Source: Rhizobium tumorigenes
Lineage (GTDB): Bacteria; Pseudomonadota; Alphaproteobacteria; Rhizobiales; Rhizobiaceae
DNA: 64,000 nucleotides
Reading direction: 5' to 3'
Assembly: GCF_003240565.2 (NCBI RefSeq)
Contig: NZ_CP117257.1
Coordinates: forward strand, 186,001-250,000
In this document: positions 39,592 through 48,326 of the stretch, piece after piece
How the letters are laid out: every line of letters begins with the position of its first letter
How positions within the stretch are numbered: position 1 is the first letter of the stretch
Notes under the pieces: model-generated
What the model saw: the letters and a program-made list of their open reading frames with translations, nothing else
The model's database searches: none
Told to the model about the DNA's origin: nothing
Program-made: the position numbers and the translations under genes

Positions 39592-39714
39592 GCAATTATA
39601 GCTGTTTTATCGGCCTAAATCCGCGCCACAAGTGTGATCCTATCCTTGATATAACCGAGATATGCGGTATAATTATAATTACATTCATACTCGACCTCAT
39701 ATCCGGAGCCTGCA

Positions 39715-40176
39715 ATGCTCGCGAAGTACGGCGGCAAGCGATCAAAGATGGATGCCCTCATCGACGAGGGCACCTTCAATCCAAATTCCGAGAAGGTGCG
39801 CGATCCAAAGTTTCGCGGCAGCGAGTTTTTCGATCCGCACGACGCGGTCCAGGTCAAATACGAGATGCTGCGACGCGTCTCCGTCGACAACGTCTCGGTA
39901 ACAGACGCTTCCGACGAGTATGGGGTTTCCAGACCGACTTACTATCAGGCCAAGTCAAACTTCGACGCGACGGGGATCGCCGGACTGGTGCCGGCAAAGC
40001 CGGGACCCCGTGGACCCCACAAGGTCGACGACGAAGTCCTGGCATTTCTGCAGGCGAGACTGGTCCCGGGCGAACCCGTTCATGCCCGCGATCTCGCCAA
40101 GCTGGTTCGCACCGAATTCGATATCGCACTACATCCCCGGACGATCGAGCGGGTGTTAAAAAAAACGATCCGCTAG
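39715..40176 (+). CDS. HTH protein of the recombinase element
   Basis: The 153-residue product has a helix-turn-helix region (VTDASDEYGVSRPTYYQAKS) and a second one (HARDLAKLVRTEFDIALHPR), as in transposase-like or regulator proteins carried by such elements. The frame ends after a run of eight A (40157-40164). In the -1 frame the protein continues NDPLDVTVGPACSLPDIADQ for about 97 more residues to 40466. The true product may be the longer form, by frameshifting or if one A has been lost. Confidence 0.6.
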   Translation: MLAKYGGKRSKMDALIDEGTFNPNSEKVRDPKFRGSEFFDPHDAVQVKYEMLRRVSVDNVSVTDASDEYGVSRPTYYQAKSNFDATGIAGLVPAKPGPRGPHKVDDEVLAFLQARLVPGEPVHARDLAKLVRTEFDIALHPRTIERVLKKTIR

Positions 40177-40466
40177 ACGTTACCGTGGGACCGGCATGTT
40201 CATTGCCCGACATCGCGGACCAGTACGAGGTACTGCGCGGCGCAGCTCTCGGTGAAGCTCTGCCGCTCAAGGCTCGTAGCGGGCTCATGCTTTTTCTGCG
40301 CCGCGGCATGTGGGGATGGGCCCGCACACTGACTGCAGCGGCAAGCCCAGACCAGAGGCAGTTTTACCCATCATCGGCCACCCGACCGGCGCACGGCGAA
40401 CTCAGCGCCGTCGTTCATGTCCTGGCGACCATCGCCATGAGCATCCATCAACGGAGAGCACCATGA
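40166..40466 (+). CDS. -1-frame extension of the HTH gene
   Basis: The open frame after the A8 run reads QYEVLRGAALGEALPLKARS, then GLMLFLRRGMWGWARTL, and ends overlapping the recombinase start. It has no good start codon of its own apart from GTG 40186. It is best read as the C-terminal part of the HTH protein or a degenerate separate small gene. Confidence 0.45.
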
Positions 40467-42562
40467 ATGTACACCTCAAAGTCCAGCCCCATCACCGTGA
40501 ACGCAGCGCATACCTCTACGTCCGCCAATCTTCGATGCGGCAAGTCATCGACAATACCGAGAGCGCCATGCGGCAATATGCGCTTCGCGGGCGCGCTATC
40601 GCCCTTGGTTGGCGCGAGGAGCAGATTATCGTCATCGATAACGATCAGGGTGAATCCGGCGCATCGGCGGTCTGGCGCGAAGGATTTCAGCGGCTGGTCA
40701 GCGATGTCGGTATGGGGCATGCCGGGATCGTCATGGGCCTGGAGGTCTCCCGTCTGGCGCGCAACAATGCCGACTGGCAGCGTCTGCTCGAGATCTGCGC
40801 CCTTGCTGACACCCTGATCCTCGACGAGGACGGTGTCTATGACCCGGCAAGTTTCAACGACCGGCTCCTGCTCGGCCTGAAGGGAACAATGAGTGAGGCC
40901 GAACTCCATGTGATCAAGGCACGGCTGCGCGGCGGCATCCTCAATAAGGCCCGGCGTGGCGAGTTTCGTTGCCCACTGCCAACCGGCATGGTCTACGATC
41001 ATTCCGGCAATGTGACCCTTGATCCAGACATCCAGGTCAGAGAGACGATCGCCCATTTCTTCGAGACGTTCTCTCGCGTCGGATCCGCTTCCCAGACCGT
41101 CAAGGCCTTTCGTCAGGAAGGCATTCTCTTTCCCTCCCGCTTCCACGACAGCCAGACGGTTTTCCGGCCACTGACGCCTTCGACGGCGATGCGCGTGCTG
41201 CACAATCCACGTTACGCCGGAGCTTATGCCTATGGCCGCCGTCGCTATCGGCGAACGATCGATGGCAAAAAGCTCGTGCGCAAACAAGGTAGTGACGACT
41301 GGACGGCATGTATTCCAGATGCTCATCCCGGCTACATCAGTTGGGAGCAGCATCAGGAGAACCTGAGGATTCTGAAGTCGAACATCTGCCATAAATGGAA
41401 CGCGGCGGTCGCATCACCTCCGCGCGAAGGCCCGGCGCTGCTGCAGGGGCGGGCCGTGTGTGGGCAATGCGGCAGGCATTTTCACATGCGCTATGCTGCG
41501 CGGCGTGGCCGGCAGGAAGCCTGGTACGTTTGTGATCGCGCCCGTACCAATCGCGGTGAACCCCTATGCCAGGCAATCGCTGCACCTCCCGTCGACGAAG
41601 CCATCGGCATGCTGATCGCCGAGCAGATGACGCCGGCGGCCGTCGAACTGGCAATCGAAGTCCGCAAGGAGATCGAAGCGCGACATGAAGAGGCGGACCG
41701 GCTGCGCTGTCGCGCGATCGAGCGGGCCCAAACGGAAGCCGATCTCGCCCAGCGCCGTTTCATGCTCGTCGACCCCAATAACCGTCTCGTCGCCGACACG
41801 CTCGAAGGCGAATGGAACGGAAAGCTCCGCATCTTGGCTAACGCCCGCGAAGAGCGCGAGCGCAGCCGGGAGCACGATCAATTCATCCTCGATAAGGCCG
41901 TACGCGAGCGGTTGATCGCAATGACGGCGGACTTCAAACAGCTCTGGACCAACCCTGAGACCCCCAACCGCGAACGAAAGCGGCTGCTTGCCCACATCAT
42001 TGAGGACGTCACCCTCCTCAAACTACCCAAGAGAGGCACCACCAAGGCTCATATTCGCTTCAAGGGCGGCAAAACCCAGACGCTCGTCACCATCAGCCCA
42101 AGATCTCCCAGCCAGCAGGTCAAGACGAACCCCGACATCATCGTGTTGATCGATAAACTCCTCGATGATCATATCTTTTCCGAGATCGCAGAGATTCTCA
42201 ACAATCAGGGATACCGTCCCGGCTCGGTGACGCGCCGCGACCAGCGCAACGCCCGCTTCACAACCAAACGCGTCACCTATCTCGTTCGCGAGTACAAGCT
42301 GAGATCACGCTATGACCGCCTCCGGGATCGTGGGATGTTGACAAAAAAAGAGGCGGCTGCACACCTCAATATCCATGAGCATACCCTCGCCAGATGGGCT
42401 GAACATGGCCTCGTCACCAGCCATGCCTACAACGGACACTATTACCTATACGAGCTTCCAAAGACAGATTTACCGCAAAAGCAATGCAGTCGATGGAACC
42501 AACTCGTTGATCGCGTCGCCGCGCTTAACCAGTGCGGAAGCCAGGTCAAAACCTTCAACTGA
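40463..42562 (+). CDS. Large serine recombinase
   Basis: The 699-residue product has an N-terminal resolvase domain with the catalytic Ser in YVRQSSMRQ and the motif LEVSRLARNNADW. A recombinase domain (GGILNKARRGEF, RVLHNPRYAGAYAYGRRRYR) follows, then a zinc-ribbon segment (CGQCGRHFHMRYAARRGRQE, then CDRARTN). The C-terminus includes a MerR-like helix-turn-helix (LTKKEAAAHLNIHEHTLARW). ATG 40463 follows ACGGAGAGCACC. It presumably moves the element. The frame is intact. Confidence 0.88.
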   Translation: MNVHLKVQPHHRERSAYLYVRQSSMRQVIDNTESAMRQYALRGRAIALGWREEQIIVIDNDQGESGASAVWREGFQRLVSDVGMGHAGIVMGLEVSRLARNNADWQRLLEICALADTLILDEDGVYDPASFNDRLLLGLKGTMSEAELHVIKARLRGGILNKARRGEFRCPLPTGMVYDHSGNVTLDPDIQVRETIAHFFETFSRVGSASQTVKAFRQEGILFPSRFHDSQTVFRPLTPSTAMRVLHNPRYAGAYAYGRRRYRRTIDGKKLVRKQGSDDWTACIPDAHPGYISWEQHQENLRILKSNICHKWNAAVASPPREGPALLQGRAVCGQCGRHFHMRYAARRGRQEAWYVCDRARTNRGEPLCQAIAAPPVDEAIGMLIAEQMTPAAVELAIEVRKEIEARHEEADRLRCRAIERAQTEADLAQRRFMLVDPNNRLVADTLEGEWNGKLRILANAREERERSREHDQFILDKAVRERLIAMTADFKQLWTNPETPNRERKRLLAHIIEDVTLLKLPKRGTTKAHIRFKGGKTQTLVTISPRSPSQQVKTNPDIIVLIDKLLDDHIFSEIAEILNNQGYRPGSVTRRDQRNARFTTKRVTYLVREYKLRSRYDRLRDRGMLTKKEAAAHLNIHEHTLARWAEHGLVTSHAYNGHYYLYELPKTDLPQKQCSRWNQLVDRVAALNQCGSQVKTFN

Positions 42563-42599
42563 AGCCAGAAGAGTGATGCAATATGAATTCAAATCGTTA

Positions 42600-42802
42600 T
42601 ATATTAACACCATTCCGCTGCCATCCCACACCAGGATCTTCAGACAATCTCCGCGCTTCGACCGGAAGATGACCGTAATCCCGGAATGTGGATCGAGCTT
42701 CAACTCGGTCTGCACCATCAGAGCCAGCGCCTGATGCCCACAGCGGAAGTCCACCGGACGCGTTGCGATCAGGATCGGCAGTCGTTGGCCCGCGACAATC
42801 AT
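42600..42802 (-). pseudogene. tnpB: IS66-A tnpB, N-terminal part
   Basis: The frame reads MIVAGQRLPILIATRPVDFR, then SGITVIFRSKRGDCLKILVW, and ends in MVLIY at the recombinase-element border. It continues at 39215. ATGA overlap with tnpA. Confidence 0.85.
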
Positions 42803-43075
42803 GGCGCTCCTCGCACAGCGCGAACCAGAGCGGCGACCCGTTCAACGGGCACGTCGTTCGGAACCCGCATCACAACGTCTGAGCCAATCTCCAACGTCAA
42901 AACCTGCACCTTCGGCCCGTCGGAGGCCAGCTTCGGCAGCGGCAACCGATTGACAGGCTCAGGCGCATCCGCAGCGATTGCCAGAGGCACGAATGCCGGC
43001 TCGATACCATCGTGCTCCAACGACGTCGTTGTCGCCGCAAACGGCAGCACCAGAATGCCGTCGCGCACTTGACGT
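42799..43075 (-). pseudogene. tnpA: IS66-A tnpA, C-terminal part
   Basis: The frame from the IS66-B junction reads VRDGILVLPFAATTTSLEHD to VLTLEIGSDVVMRVPNDVPV and stops at 42799. Joined to 46203-46378 across the IS66-B insertion it restores WRRQ-VRDG and a full TnpA of about 154 residues. Confidence 0.85.
43068..43075. repeat. Target duplication of IS66 copy B (cttgacgt)
   Basis: cttgacgt occurs here and at 46195-46202, directly outside the IS66-B ends (gtatgcattcgcc at 43076 and ...cgtagggatac at 46194). Confidence 0.85.
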
Positions 43076-43101
43076 GTATGCATTCGCCGAGGACCGCAGG
43101 T

Positions 43102-43686
43102 TCAGCTTTTCTTTCGCGATCGGCGCTTCCATTTTGCAGCTAAGGCCTCGACGTTTTTGCGGAGATTGGCGGCGTCGACATCGCCAGGATCGTAGTGCGC
43201 ATCGCCCCACCATTCCACTAGTTCGTGGTGACGCTCATGGTTGGTGTCCGCAATGGCCTCGCGGAACTCTTCATAACCCCACGGACCGCCGACATCCTCC
43301 GGTGGACATCGTCCGACAACGTCAAGCAGGAAGGGATCGTCGAAGCCGGCGGTCGCCGGTAAAACCTTTTCGATTTTCACGGTGTGCGTCCAGCCGTCGC
43401 CGAAGTCATAGAGATACTTGAATGATTTCGCGCCGATATCTTCGATGGCAGCAAGAAGCGTTTCTTTGCGTGCATCGATGGGACCATCAAAGCCGCCATC
43501 AGGCACGCCGAACCCGATGTCACGGATCCTGAACTCATACAGATGGCTGTTGGTCCAGCCGAAAGCCTCTTGAAGAACCTCATGAAGCCGGTCAAGCCGA
43601 ATGCGGAATGGGACGACAACGCGCCGCATCACCAAGGGATCAACGTCATCGAGCGTGATCTTTAAGCGAACGAGAGGACCTGCCAT
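43102..43686 (-). CDS. pRiA4b ORF-3-family protein, IS66 passenger
   Basis: The 194-residue product has the family layout: VRLKITLDDVDPLVMRRVVV, LHEVLQEAFGWTNSHLYEF, YLYDFGDGWTHTVKIE and PPEDVGGPWGYEEFREAIAD. Its molecular function is unknown. ATG 43686 overlaps the tnpC stop, and the frame ends 26 bp inside the element end, so it belongs to the IS. The remnant at 2800-3420 has the same relation to an IS66 tnpC. Confidence 0.85.
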   Translation of the reverse strand: MAGPLVRLKITLDDVDPLVMRRVVVPFRIRLDRLHEVLQEAFGWTNSHLYEFRIRDIGFGVPDGGFDGPIDARKETLLAAIEDIGAKSFKYLYDFGDGWTHTVKIEKVLPATAGFDDPFLLDVVGRCPPEDVGGPWGYEEFREAIADTNHERHHELVEWWGDAHYDPGDVDAANLRKNVEALAAKWKRRSRKKS

Positions 43687-45334
43687 CAGGCCGCCTGCCT
43701 CAGTGGCGATGTTGTGGTTTCCCGCCAATTCCAGGGGAGAAGCTCATCAAGACGGCTGACTGGATGGTCGGCGATGCGGGCAAGGACATCGGCAAGCCAG
43801 GCCTGTGGGTCAATGCGATTCATTTTCGCGGTGACGATCAGGCTGTACATGGCCGCCGCCCGCTGGCCCCCTCGATCGGAACCGGCAAATAGCCAGGCTT
43901 TCCGACCGAGCGCCACACCGCGCAGAGATCGCTCCGCACAATTGTTCGACAGGCAAATGCGCCCGTCGTCGAGGAAACGAATGAAGGATTCCCAGCGGTT
44001 CAGCATGTAGTCAAACGCCTTTGCCAAGTCATTGTCGCGCGACAACCTGGCGCGGTGTTCGCGTATCCATATCTCCATGTCGTCGATCAGCGGTTTTGAC
44101 AACTGCTGGCGGATTACTTTTCTCTCATCGGCCGTACGGCCATTGATATGGCGCTCGATTTCGAACAGTGCGTCGATCCGCTGCACCATGTTCAAGGCGA
44201 CCGGCGAGATGACGGCGGCATTTTTACCCTGCGCTTTTCGGCGCGCGTTGGCCTCCAAATCGGCTTGCGCAAAGAATGGTCGCCTCGCATGCGCCCAACA
44301 CGCTGCCTCATGAATCGGGCCCGGACTTCGATCAGGAAGATAGAGCTGGCCATAGCCCGTATAGGCATCCGCCTGAAGGATGCCGCTATAATTGGCCAGA
44401 TGCGCCTGTGGATGTTCGCCGGCCCGGTCCCGGGAATAATAGAACATCGCCGACGGAGGCGCCGTTCCGCCAAACGGAGCATCGTCCTTGACGTAGCTCC
44501 ATATCCGACCGGTGACGGTCTTGCCGAGAGCGAGAACCGGCACGGTCGTGTCATCACCGTGGATCCGTTCAGACGCGAACGTATGGCTTTCAATCCGCCT
44601 CACAAGCGGGTCAAGGACTTGGCAGCACGCGCCAATCGCGTCTGCTGCTGTCGACAGACTGACTGGCACACCTTCCAGGGCAAAACGTTCGACCTGGCGA
44701 TTGAGGGGAATGTGCTGGCCGAACTTGTCGCAGAGCAAAGGCTCGGACCCGCCCATCCTCTCGGTATGACATGGAAGGGTGCAGGTGCCTGGCTGATCTT
44801 CTCGCAGTCACGGCAGGTGAACTTTTCCCGCACCGTCTGAATGACCTTCCAGCTACGCGGTACGCTCTCCATCGTTTCGGTGATGTCTTCGCCGAGCTTG
44901 CGAAGCCGTTCACCGCCACAGCAGCTGCAGGCAACCGGACCAGGCACCACGACACGCTCACGCGGAAGATGTTCCGGGAAAGGCTTCTTGACGGGCCGCT
45001 TGCGCGTAAAGCCGGTGACCGCAATCGCAGCAGCTGCAGCAACGGCCATTTCGGCGGCAAGCTCATCTTCAGTCGCCGCCGCTTCGGCGTCCTCAAGCAT
45101 CAGCTCCATCTGCGCGATCAGCCGCGCTGTCCGTTCCGACTTCTGACCGCGCAGTTCCCGTTGCAGCTTTTCGATATAGACTTTCTGGCGAAGAATGATG
45201 GCCTGATCGTCGGCCTCCTTGGCCTTGGCAACAGCCAATTCGGCCAAAGCAGTAGCCCGTTCCGACCGCGCAATCGCTAGCTCTGCTTCCAGGGCTGCAG
45301 CATGATCACGGTGATTTCCCGAGCCGGTTTCCAT
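43686..45334 (-). pseudogene. tnpC: IS66-B tnpC, frameshifted
   Basis: The first frame (45334-44750) has the coiled-coil and zinc-finger region (VACSCCGGERLRKLGEDITE). After a shift at about 44750 the second frame gives DKFGQHIPLNRQVERFALEG, the catalytic RIHGDDTTVPVLALG and the SNNCAERSLRGVALGRKAW block to 43686. Between them a few residues expected in TnpC (LLAMI) are missing, so a small deletion is likely. The same defect is present in copy C. Confidence 0.85.
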
Positions 45335-45411
45335 GCTCGAAGTGAATCACAAAACCACTGATTTGTATAGCTTTTCTTGGTGCTGCCGCACGCAATCCCG
45401 CCAAAAAAACG

Positions 45412-45759
45412 CTATCCCGCGCTCGTCGGGCGCCATGTCTGCTGCGGGTTTCGCCAGTCAATTCCCTCAAGCAGATAGGACATCTGGCCAGCCGTCAGCG
45501 CAATCGCTCCACCCTCCGTCGCCGGCCAAATGAAACGGCCGCGCTCAAGCCGCTTTGCGTATAGCGAAAGGCCAATTCCGTCATGCCAAAGAGCCTTGAT
45601 CAGCCGGCCACTTTTCCCCCGGAAGACAAAAACGTCCCCCTTGAACGGATCACGGCCCAGACCTTCCTGCACGATCAGAGCAAGACCCTGCATCCCTTTG
45701 CGCATATCGCAATGGCCGCTCGCAATCCAAACACGCACGCTCGAACTGATCGGGATCAT
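45412..45759 (-). CDS. tnpB: IS66-B TnpB
   Basis: The 115-residue IS66 Orf2 protein reads MIPISSSVRVWIASGHCDMR, GDVFVFRGKSGRLIKALWHD and SYLLEGIDWRNP. It is needed for IS66 transposition in studied members. Its start overlaps the tnpA stop. Confidence 0.92.
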   Translation of the reverse strand: MIPISSSVRVWIASGHCDMRKGMQGLALIVQEGLGRDPFKGDVFVFRGKSGRLIKALWHDGIGLSLYAKRLERGRFIWPATEGGAIALTAGQMSYLLEGIDWRNPQQTWRPTSAG

Positions 45760-46103
45760 TTGAGCGCTCGCATTACTGCTGCGGCAAGATCACAAGGTGC
45801 CCCGGACGCAATCCTCACCTTGGTACCGTTCGCAAAGTCCACAGCGATCGTCGCCGCAACGACATCGCCACCGCCCGCGGCACCCACGACCGTCGCGGGC
45901 ACGAAGGCAGGACCATCCGTCACCTCAACCGACAGCGCCTGGCGGCGCCACGTGTAGAGCAGCCCCGTCGAAACATCAAAACGACGCGCTACCTCCGACA
46001 CATTTGCACCCGGCGCGAATGCTGCCTCCAGAATTTCCAGCCGATCAGCCGGTGACCAACGACGACGCCGTTCTTGACCCGTCAGCAAAATGGCCTGTGC
46101 CAT
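45756..46103 (-). CDS. tnpA: IS66-B TnpA
   Basis: The 115-residue IS66 Orf1 has an HTH (RLEILEAAFAPGANVSEVAR, then RFDVSTGLLYTWRRQ) and the C-terminal IAVDFANGTKVRIASGAP. It is near-identical to the copy at 61855-62202. Confidence 0.92.
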   Translation of the reverse strand: MAQAILLTGQERRRRWSPADRLEILEAAFAPGANVSEVARRFDVSTGLLYTWRRQALSVEVTDGPAFVPATVVGAAGGGDVVAATIAVDFANGTKVRIASGAPCDLAAAVMRALK

Positions 46104-46202
46104 AGTTCCTCATTGCGCTCTTAATTCCACTCTCAAGAGCGCAAAATCACGATATCGCAAAAAACTCGCAAGGCGGTCCACGCCGTAGGGATACCTTGAC
46201 GT

Positions 46203-46378
46203 CGCCAATCGGAAAGCTGGTTTGCTATAACGCCGTGACGGCGCGCGACATCCACAACGCGAACACCAGGCTCAAAGCTTTCCGCCACGATCCGCGCCTT
46301 CACATCATCCGGCCAACGCCGGTTTCCGCGGCGCGGCTCGACAACTTCGTAGCGACCAACAAATCCATCATCTGCCAT
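46203..46378 (-). pseudogene. tnpA: IS66-A tnpA, N-terminal part
   Basis: The frame starts MADDGFVGRYEVVEPRRGNR and includes the HTH (VRVVDVARRHGVIANQLSDW). IS66-B interrupts it after WRRQ. It continues at 43075. Confidence 0.85.
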
Positions 46379-46467
46379 GAAAATCTCCAGATACAACTGG
46401 AAACCTTCTCGCATATGCAGCAAGCCTCAAAATACACCCAATCCAATGGGGCGGAGACGGCGCTTAC

Positions 46468-46475
46468 GATAAATA
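46468..46475. repeat. Right target duplication of nested IS66 (gataaata)
   Basis: This is the partner of 34551-34558. It directly follows the right end of element A (gcgcttac). Confidence 0.85.
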
Positions 46476-46528
46476 GCGTGTTAGAGAGCGGAATCTTATC
46501 TACAGAAATATTTGAAAAAATCTCGATG

Positions 46529-48190
46529 TTAACGTTCGATAGAGTCGTCACGCTTTCGTTTTGAAAGCGCATCGCGTGGCGTCTCCCTTATCTTTGACAC
46601 GTCCGATCCGGTGGCGCGGTTCCGCTGCCCAATTTCATGCCTAAAGAAAGGACTAGGATCGGAGATCGATGACCTACGCGCATCCGTAAGTCTTTCATCG
46701 TTAGCCAGCGATTTCGTCCCCGTTGGTTTGAATGTGAGTTTGGTCTGGCCAGCCGCACATCCCGCCCTCTCGATTCCTCGCCGAACAGGCGATATTTGAG
46801 GTTTTTTCAATCCGGTAGATTTATCTGCTTTACTCGCTCCCGCGAGCACCAAGTGCCGCTGGGGCACTGTGAGAAGCCGGCACGTCCATGCTTCATGAAA
46901 ATCGTGCAGATCGCGCACAAGATCGTTGAATTGGTCAGGACTTTTTGTCTTAAGCGTGTGTAGCTGGCCGCTGCCGACAAACGCCGCGAGTTCCGGGCGA
47001 TCATTTATATCCACCATCCCCGGAGCCAACCAGAAGTCTCTGTTGTCGGAGACGGTTTTAAGAAAACAAATACGGCTGTAGAAGTTACCGCGGCTAGGAG
47101 GAATAACTGCATCAAGGGATTTTGCGACGTAACCTGCCATTTCTGCTGCAACGGGATTTGTCCTTGCTCGATGCGGGTTGTCATAGAGGACGGCCGCAAA
47201 CATGTCGTATGCTAGATACGGGTGAGGTTGATAGGATATTGGGCGGTGGGCTGCTTCTGTGGCCCCATTTGCAGCATAGGAAGAATCCGAGCCGAAACGG
47301 TATTGCGCTATTAAACGAGCAACATCTTTAACTTCGTCGGGCGCAAGTTTGCGCACATTCTTATTATCAGCTAGCTGCAGCAGCTTTTGCCGTTCTGGAC
47401 GAATTATTTTCTCTACGGCGTCCGTCACTTCCTTCATGCGATAATGAAATTGATTTGGAATGAAATCCCGGGTTTCAGCACCGCGCGTCTCGGCGATGGT
47501 CCTTTGCCTCTTGAGCCAGTTCTGAATAGAATTGGAATGCGTTACGATCTCATCAATCACCCGCTGACGCACCTCATTGTAGCTTGCACCATCTGGGATT
47601 ATCGTGTCGAGGAGCTTTTTAATTTCACGCAGGTCGGCGTTATACCGATCTCTGTGTTTGATATTACCACTAGTGTAAACGGAGGTGTGCTTTTCCGGTA
47701 ATCTGAGATCAGCGCGATGCCCAACAACAGCTGTCTCAGGGAATTCGACGGGGCTGACCCAGTGTGGAATCTGTCCGTGTCGCTGCAGGTACTCCGACAG
47801 ATGACCGATCGTAGCTGCCTGGACTGGATTGGCAAAGCGCGGTTTCATTGAGTCGATGGTGCGGATGACTTCATCTACTTTCGCCGCATTGTTTATCGTC
47901 GCCAAATCGGAAGTACCGATTATTCCGGCGTCGCTGATGAGCCGCAAGGTGCCCAAGCGCTGTCTGTTGAACTGCGGCAGGGCAGGAATGGAGCGGCTCA
48001 GGATCGCGTCCACTTGGCGGCCGAGCGAACCGGCGTCTGATTGTAAATTTTCTGTCCTTGAGCCAGAGGGCGGTGGACCATTTAATCTACCACCTGCATA
48101 GGCAGGAATTCTGCTGCGGATGGAGTCCGTCAGATATGTAATCGCTGATGCTTCCAGCTCGGACTTGCGCACGGTGCATATCCACTGCAA
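46529..48190 (-). CDS. Unknown large protein with basic NLS-like tail, effector candidate
   Basis: The open frame covers 553 codons. I recognise no domain: the protein is hydrophilic and mostly helical. Features are a Pro/Ser-rich N-terminal stretch (GGRLNGPPPSGSRTENLQSD), a central region with RYNADLREIKKLLDTIIPDG, and a tail SKIRETPRDALSKRKRDDSIER whose KRKR motif and Arg pattern resemble nuclear localisation and VirB/D4 export signals. The start is uncertain: TTG 48190 or GTG 48172, with no strong ribosome site. A short upstream frame (ATG 48257) is one base out of register, so the 5' end may be damaged. Before the IS66 insertion it lay about 0.4 kb upstream of the VirF-like gene on the same strand. 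Confidence 0.6.
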   Translation of the reverse strand: MQWICTVRKSELEASAITYLTDSIRSRIPAYAGGRLNGPPPSGSRTENLQSDAGSLGRQVDAILSRSIPALPQFNRQRLGTLRLISDAGIIGTSDLATINNAAKVDEVIRTIDSMKPRFANPVQAATIGHLSEYLQRHGQIPHWVSPVEFPETAVVGHRADLRLPEKHTSVYTSGNIKHRDRYNADLREIKKLLDTIIPDGASYNEVRQRVIDEIVTHSNSIQNWLKRQRTIAETRGAETRDFIPNQFHYRMKEVTDAVEKIIRPERQKLLQLADNKNVRKLAPDEVKDVARLIAQYRFGSDSSYAANGATEAAHRPISYQPHPYLAYDMFAAVLYDNPHRARTNPVAAEMAGYVAKSLDAVIPPSRGNFYSRICFLKTVSDNRDFWLAPGMVDINDRPELAAFVGSGQLHTLKTKSPDQFNDLVRDLHDFHEAWTCRLLTVPQRHLVLAGASKADKSTGLKKPQISPVRRGIERAGCAAGQTKLTFKPTGTKSLANDERLTDARRSSISDPSPFFRHEIGQRNRATGSDVSKIRETPRDALSKRKRDDSIER

Positions 48191-48326
48191 AGAGGTTCTA
48201 TTCCGTCGATTTTGCGCCTTTCATCGCATTAGGCAATCCCAACGATTGAGCGTTCATCACAAAAATCAATTCATCTGTAATACGCCAACTCGCTGACCTC
48301 GACTCTTTGGCCTTCCCAAAACGCGG
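48191..48326. other. Spacer before IS110 remnant
   Basis: It holds a 19-codon frame (ATG 48257) that may be the out-of-register start of the unknown gene. There is no other feature. Confidence 0.4.

Larger units (their letters stand above)
39216..42601 (+). mobile_element. Serine-recombinase element inserted in tnpB
   Basis: The tnpB Tyr codon is met on both sides (gta at 39215, ata at 42599). An insert of about 3.4 kb therefore entered at a TA dinucleotide, without an evident longer duplication. That fits serine-recombinase integration. It carries a small DUF-like gene, an HTH gene with a frameshifted extension and a large serine recombinase, all plus strand. Confidence 0.7.
43076..46194 (-). 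mobile_element. IS66-family element copy B with passenger gene
   Basis: This 3.1-kb element is inserted in tnpA of element A with an 8-bp duplication. Ends GTATGCATTCGCC... and GTATCCCTACGGC... (reverse strand) share GGACCGC further in. Gene order reading leftwards: tnpA, tnpB, tnpC, pRiA4b ORF-3-like. A nearly identical inverted copy starts at 61764. Confidence 0.9.
34559..46467 (-). mobile_element. IS66-family element 'A' carrying four nested insertions
   Basis: The element reads leftwards: tnpA, tnpB, tnpC. Its genes can be rebuilt by removing inserts. tnpA is split by IS66 copy B (43076-46194), tnpB by a serine-recombinase element (about 39216-42601), and tnpC by an IS110 (about 35291-37966) that is itself split by IS5 copy 3 (35746-37055). 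The whole pile is 11.9 kb from an original IS66 of about 2.7 kb. Confidence 0.85.

Noticed and set aside
47230..47255. Border-like ttgataggatattgggcgg
   Set aside because: It lacks the invariant caggatatattg order and falls inside an open coding frame.
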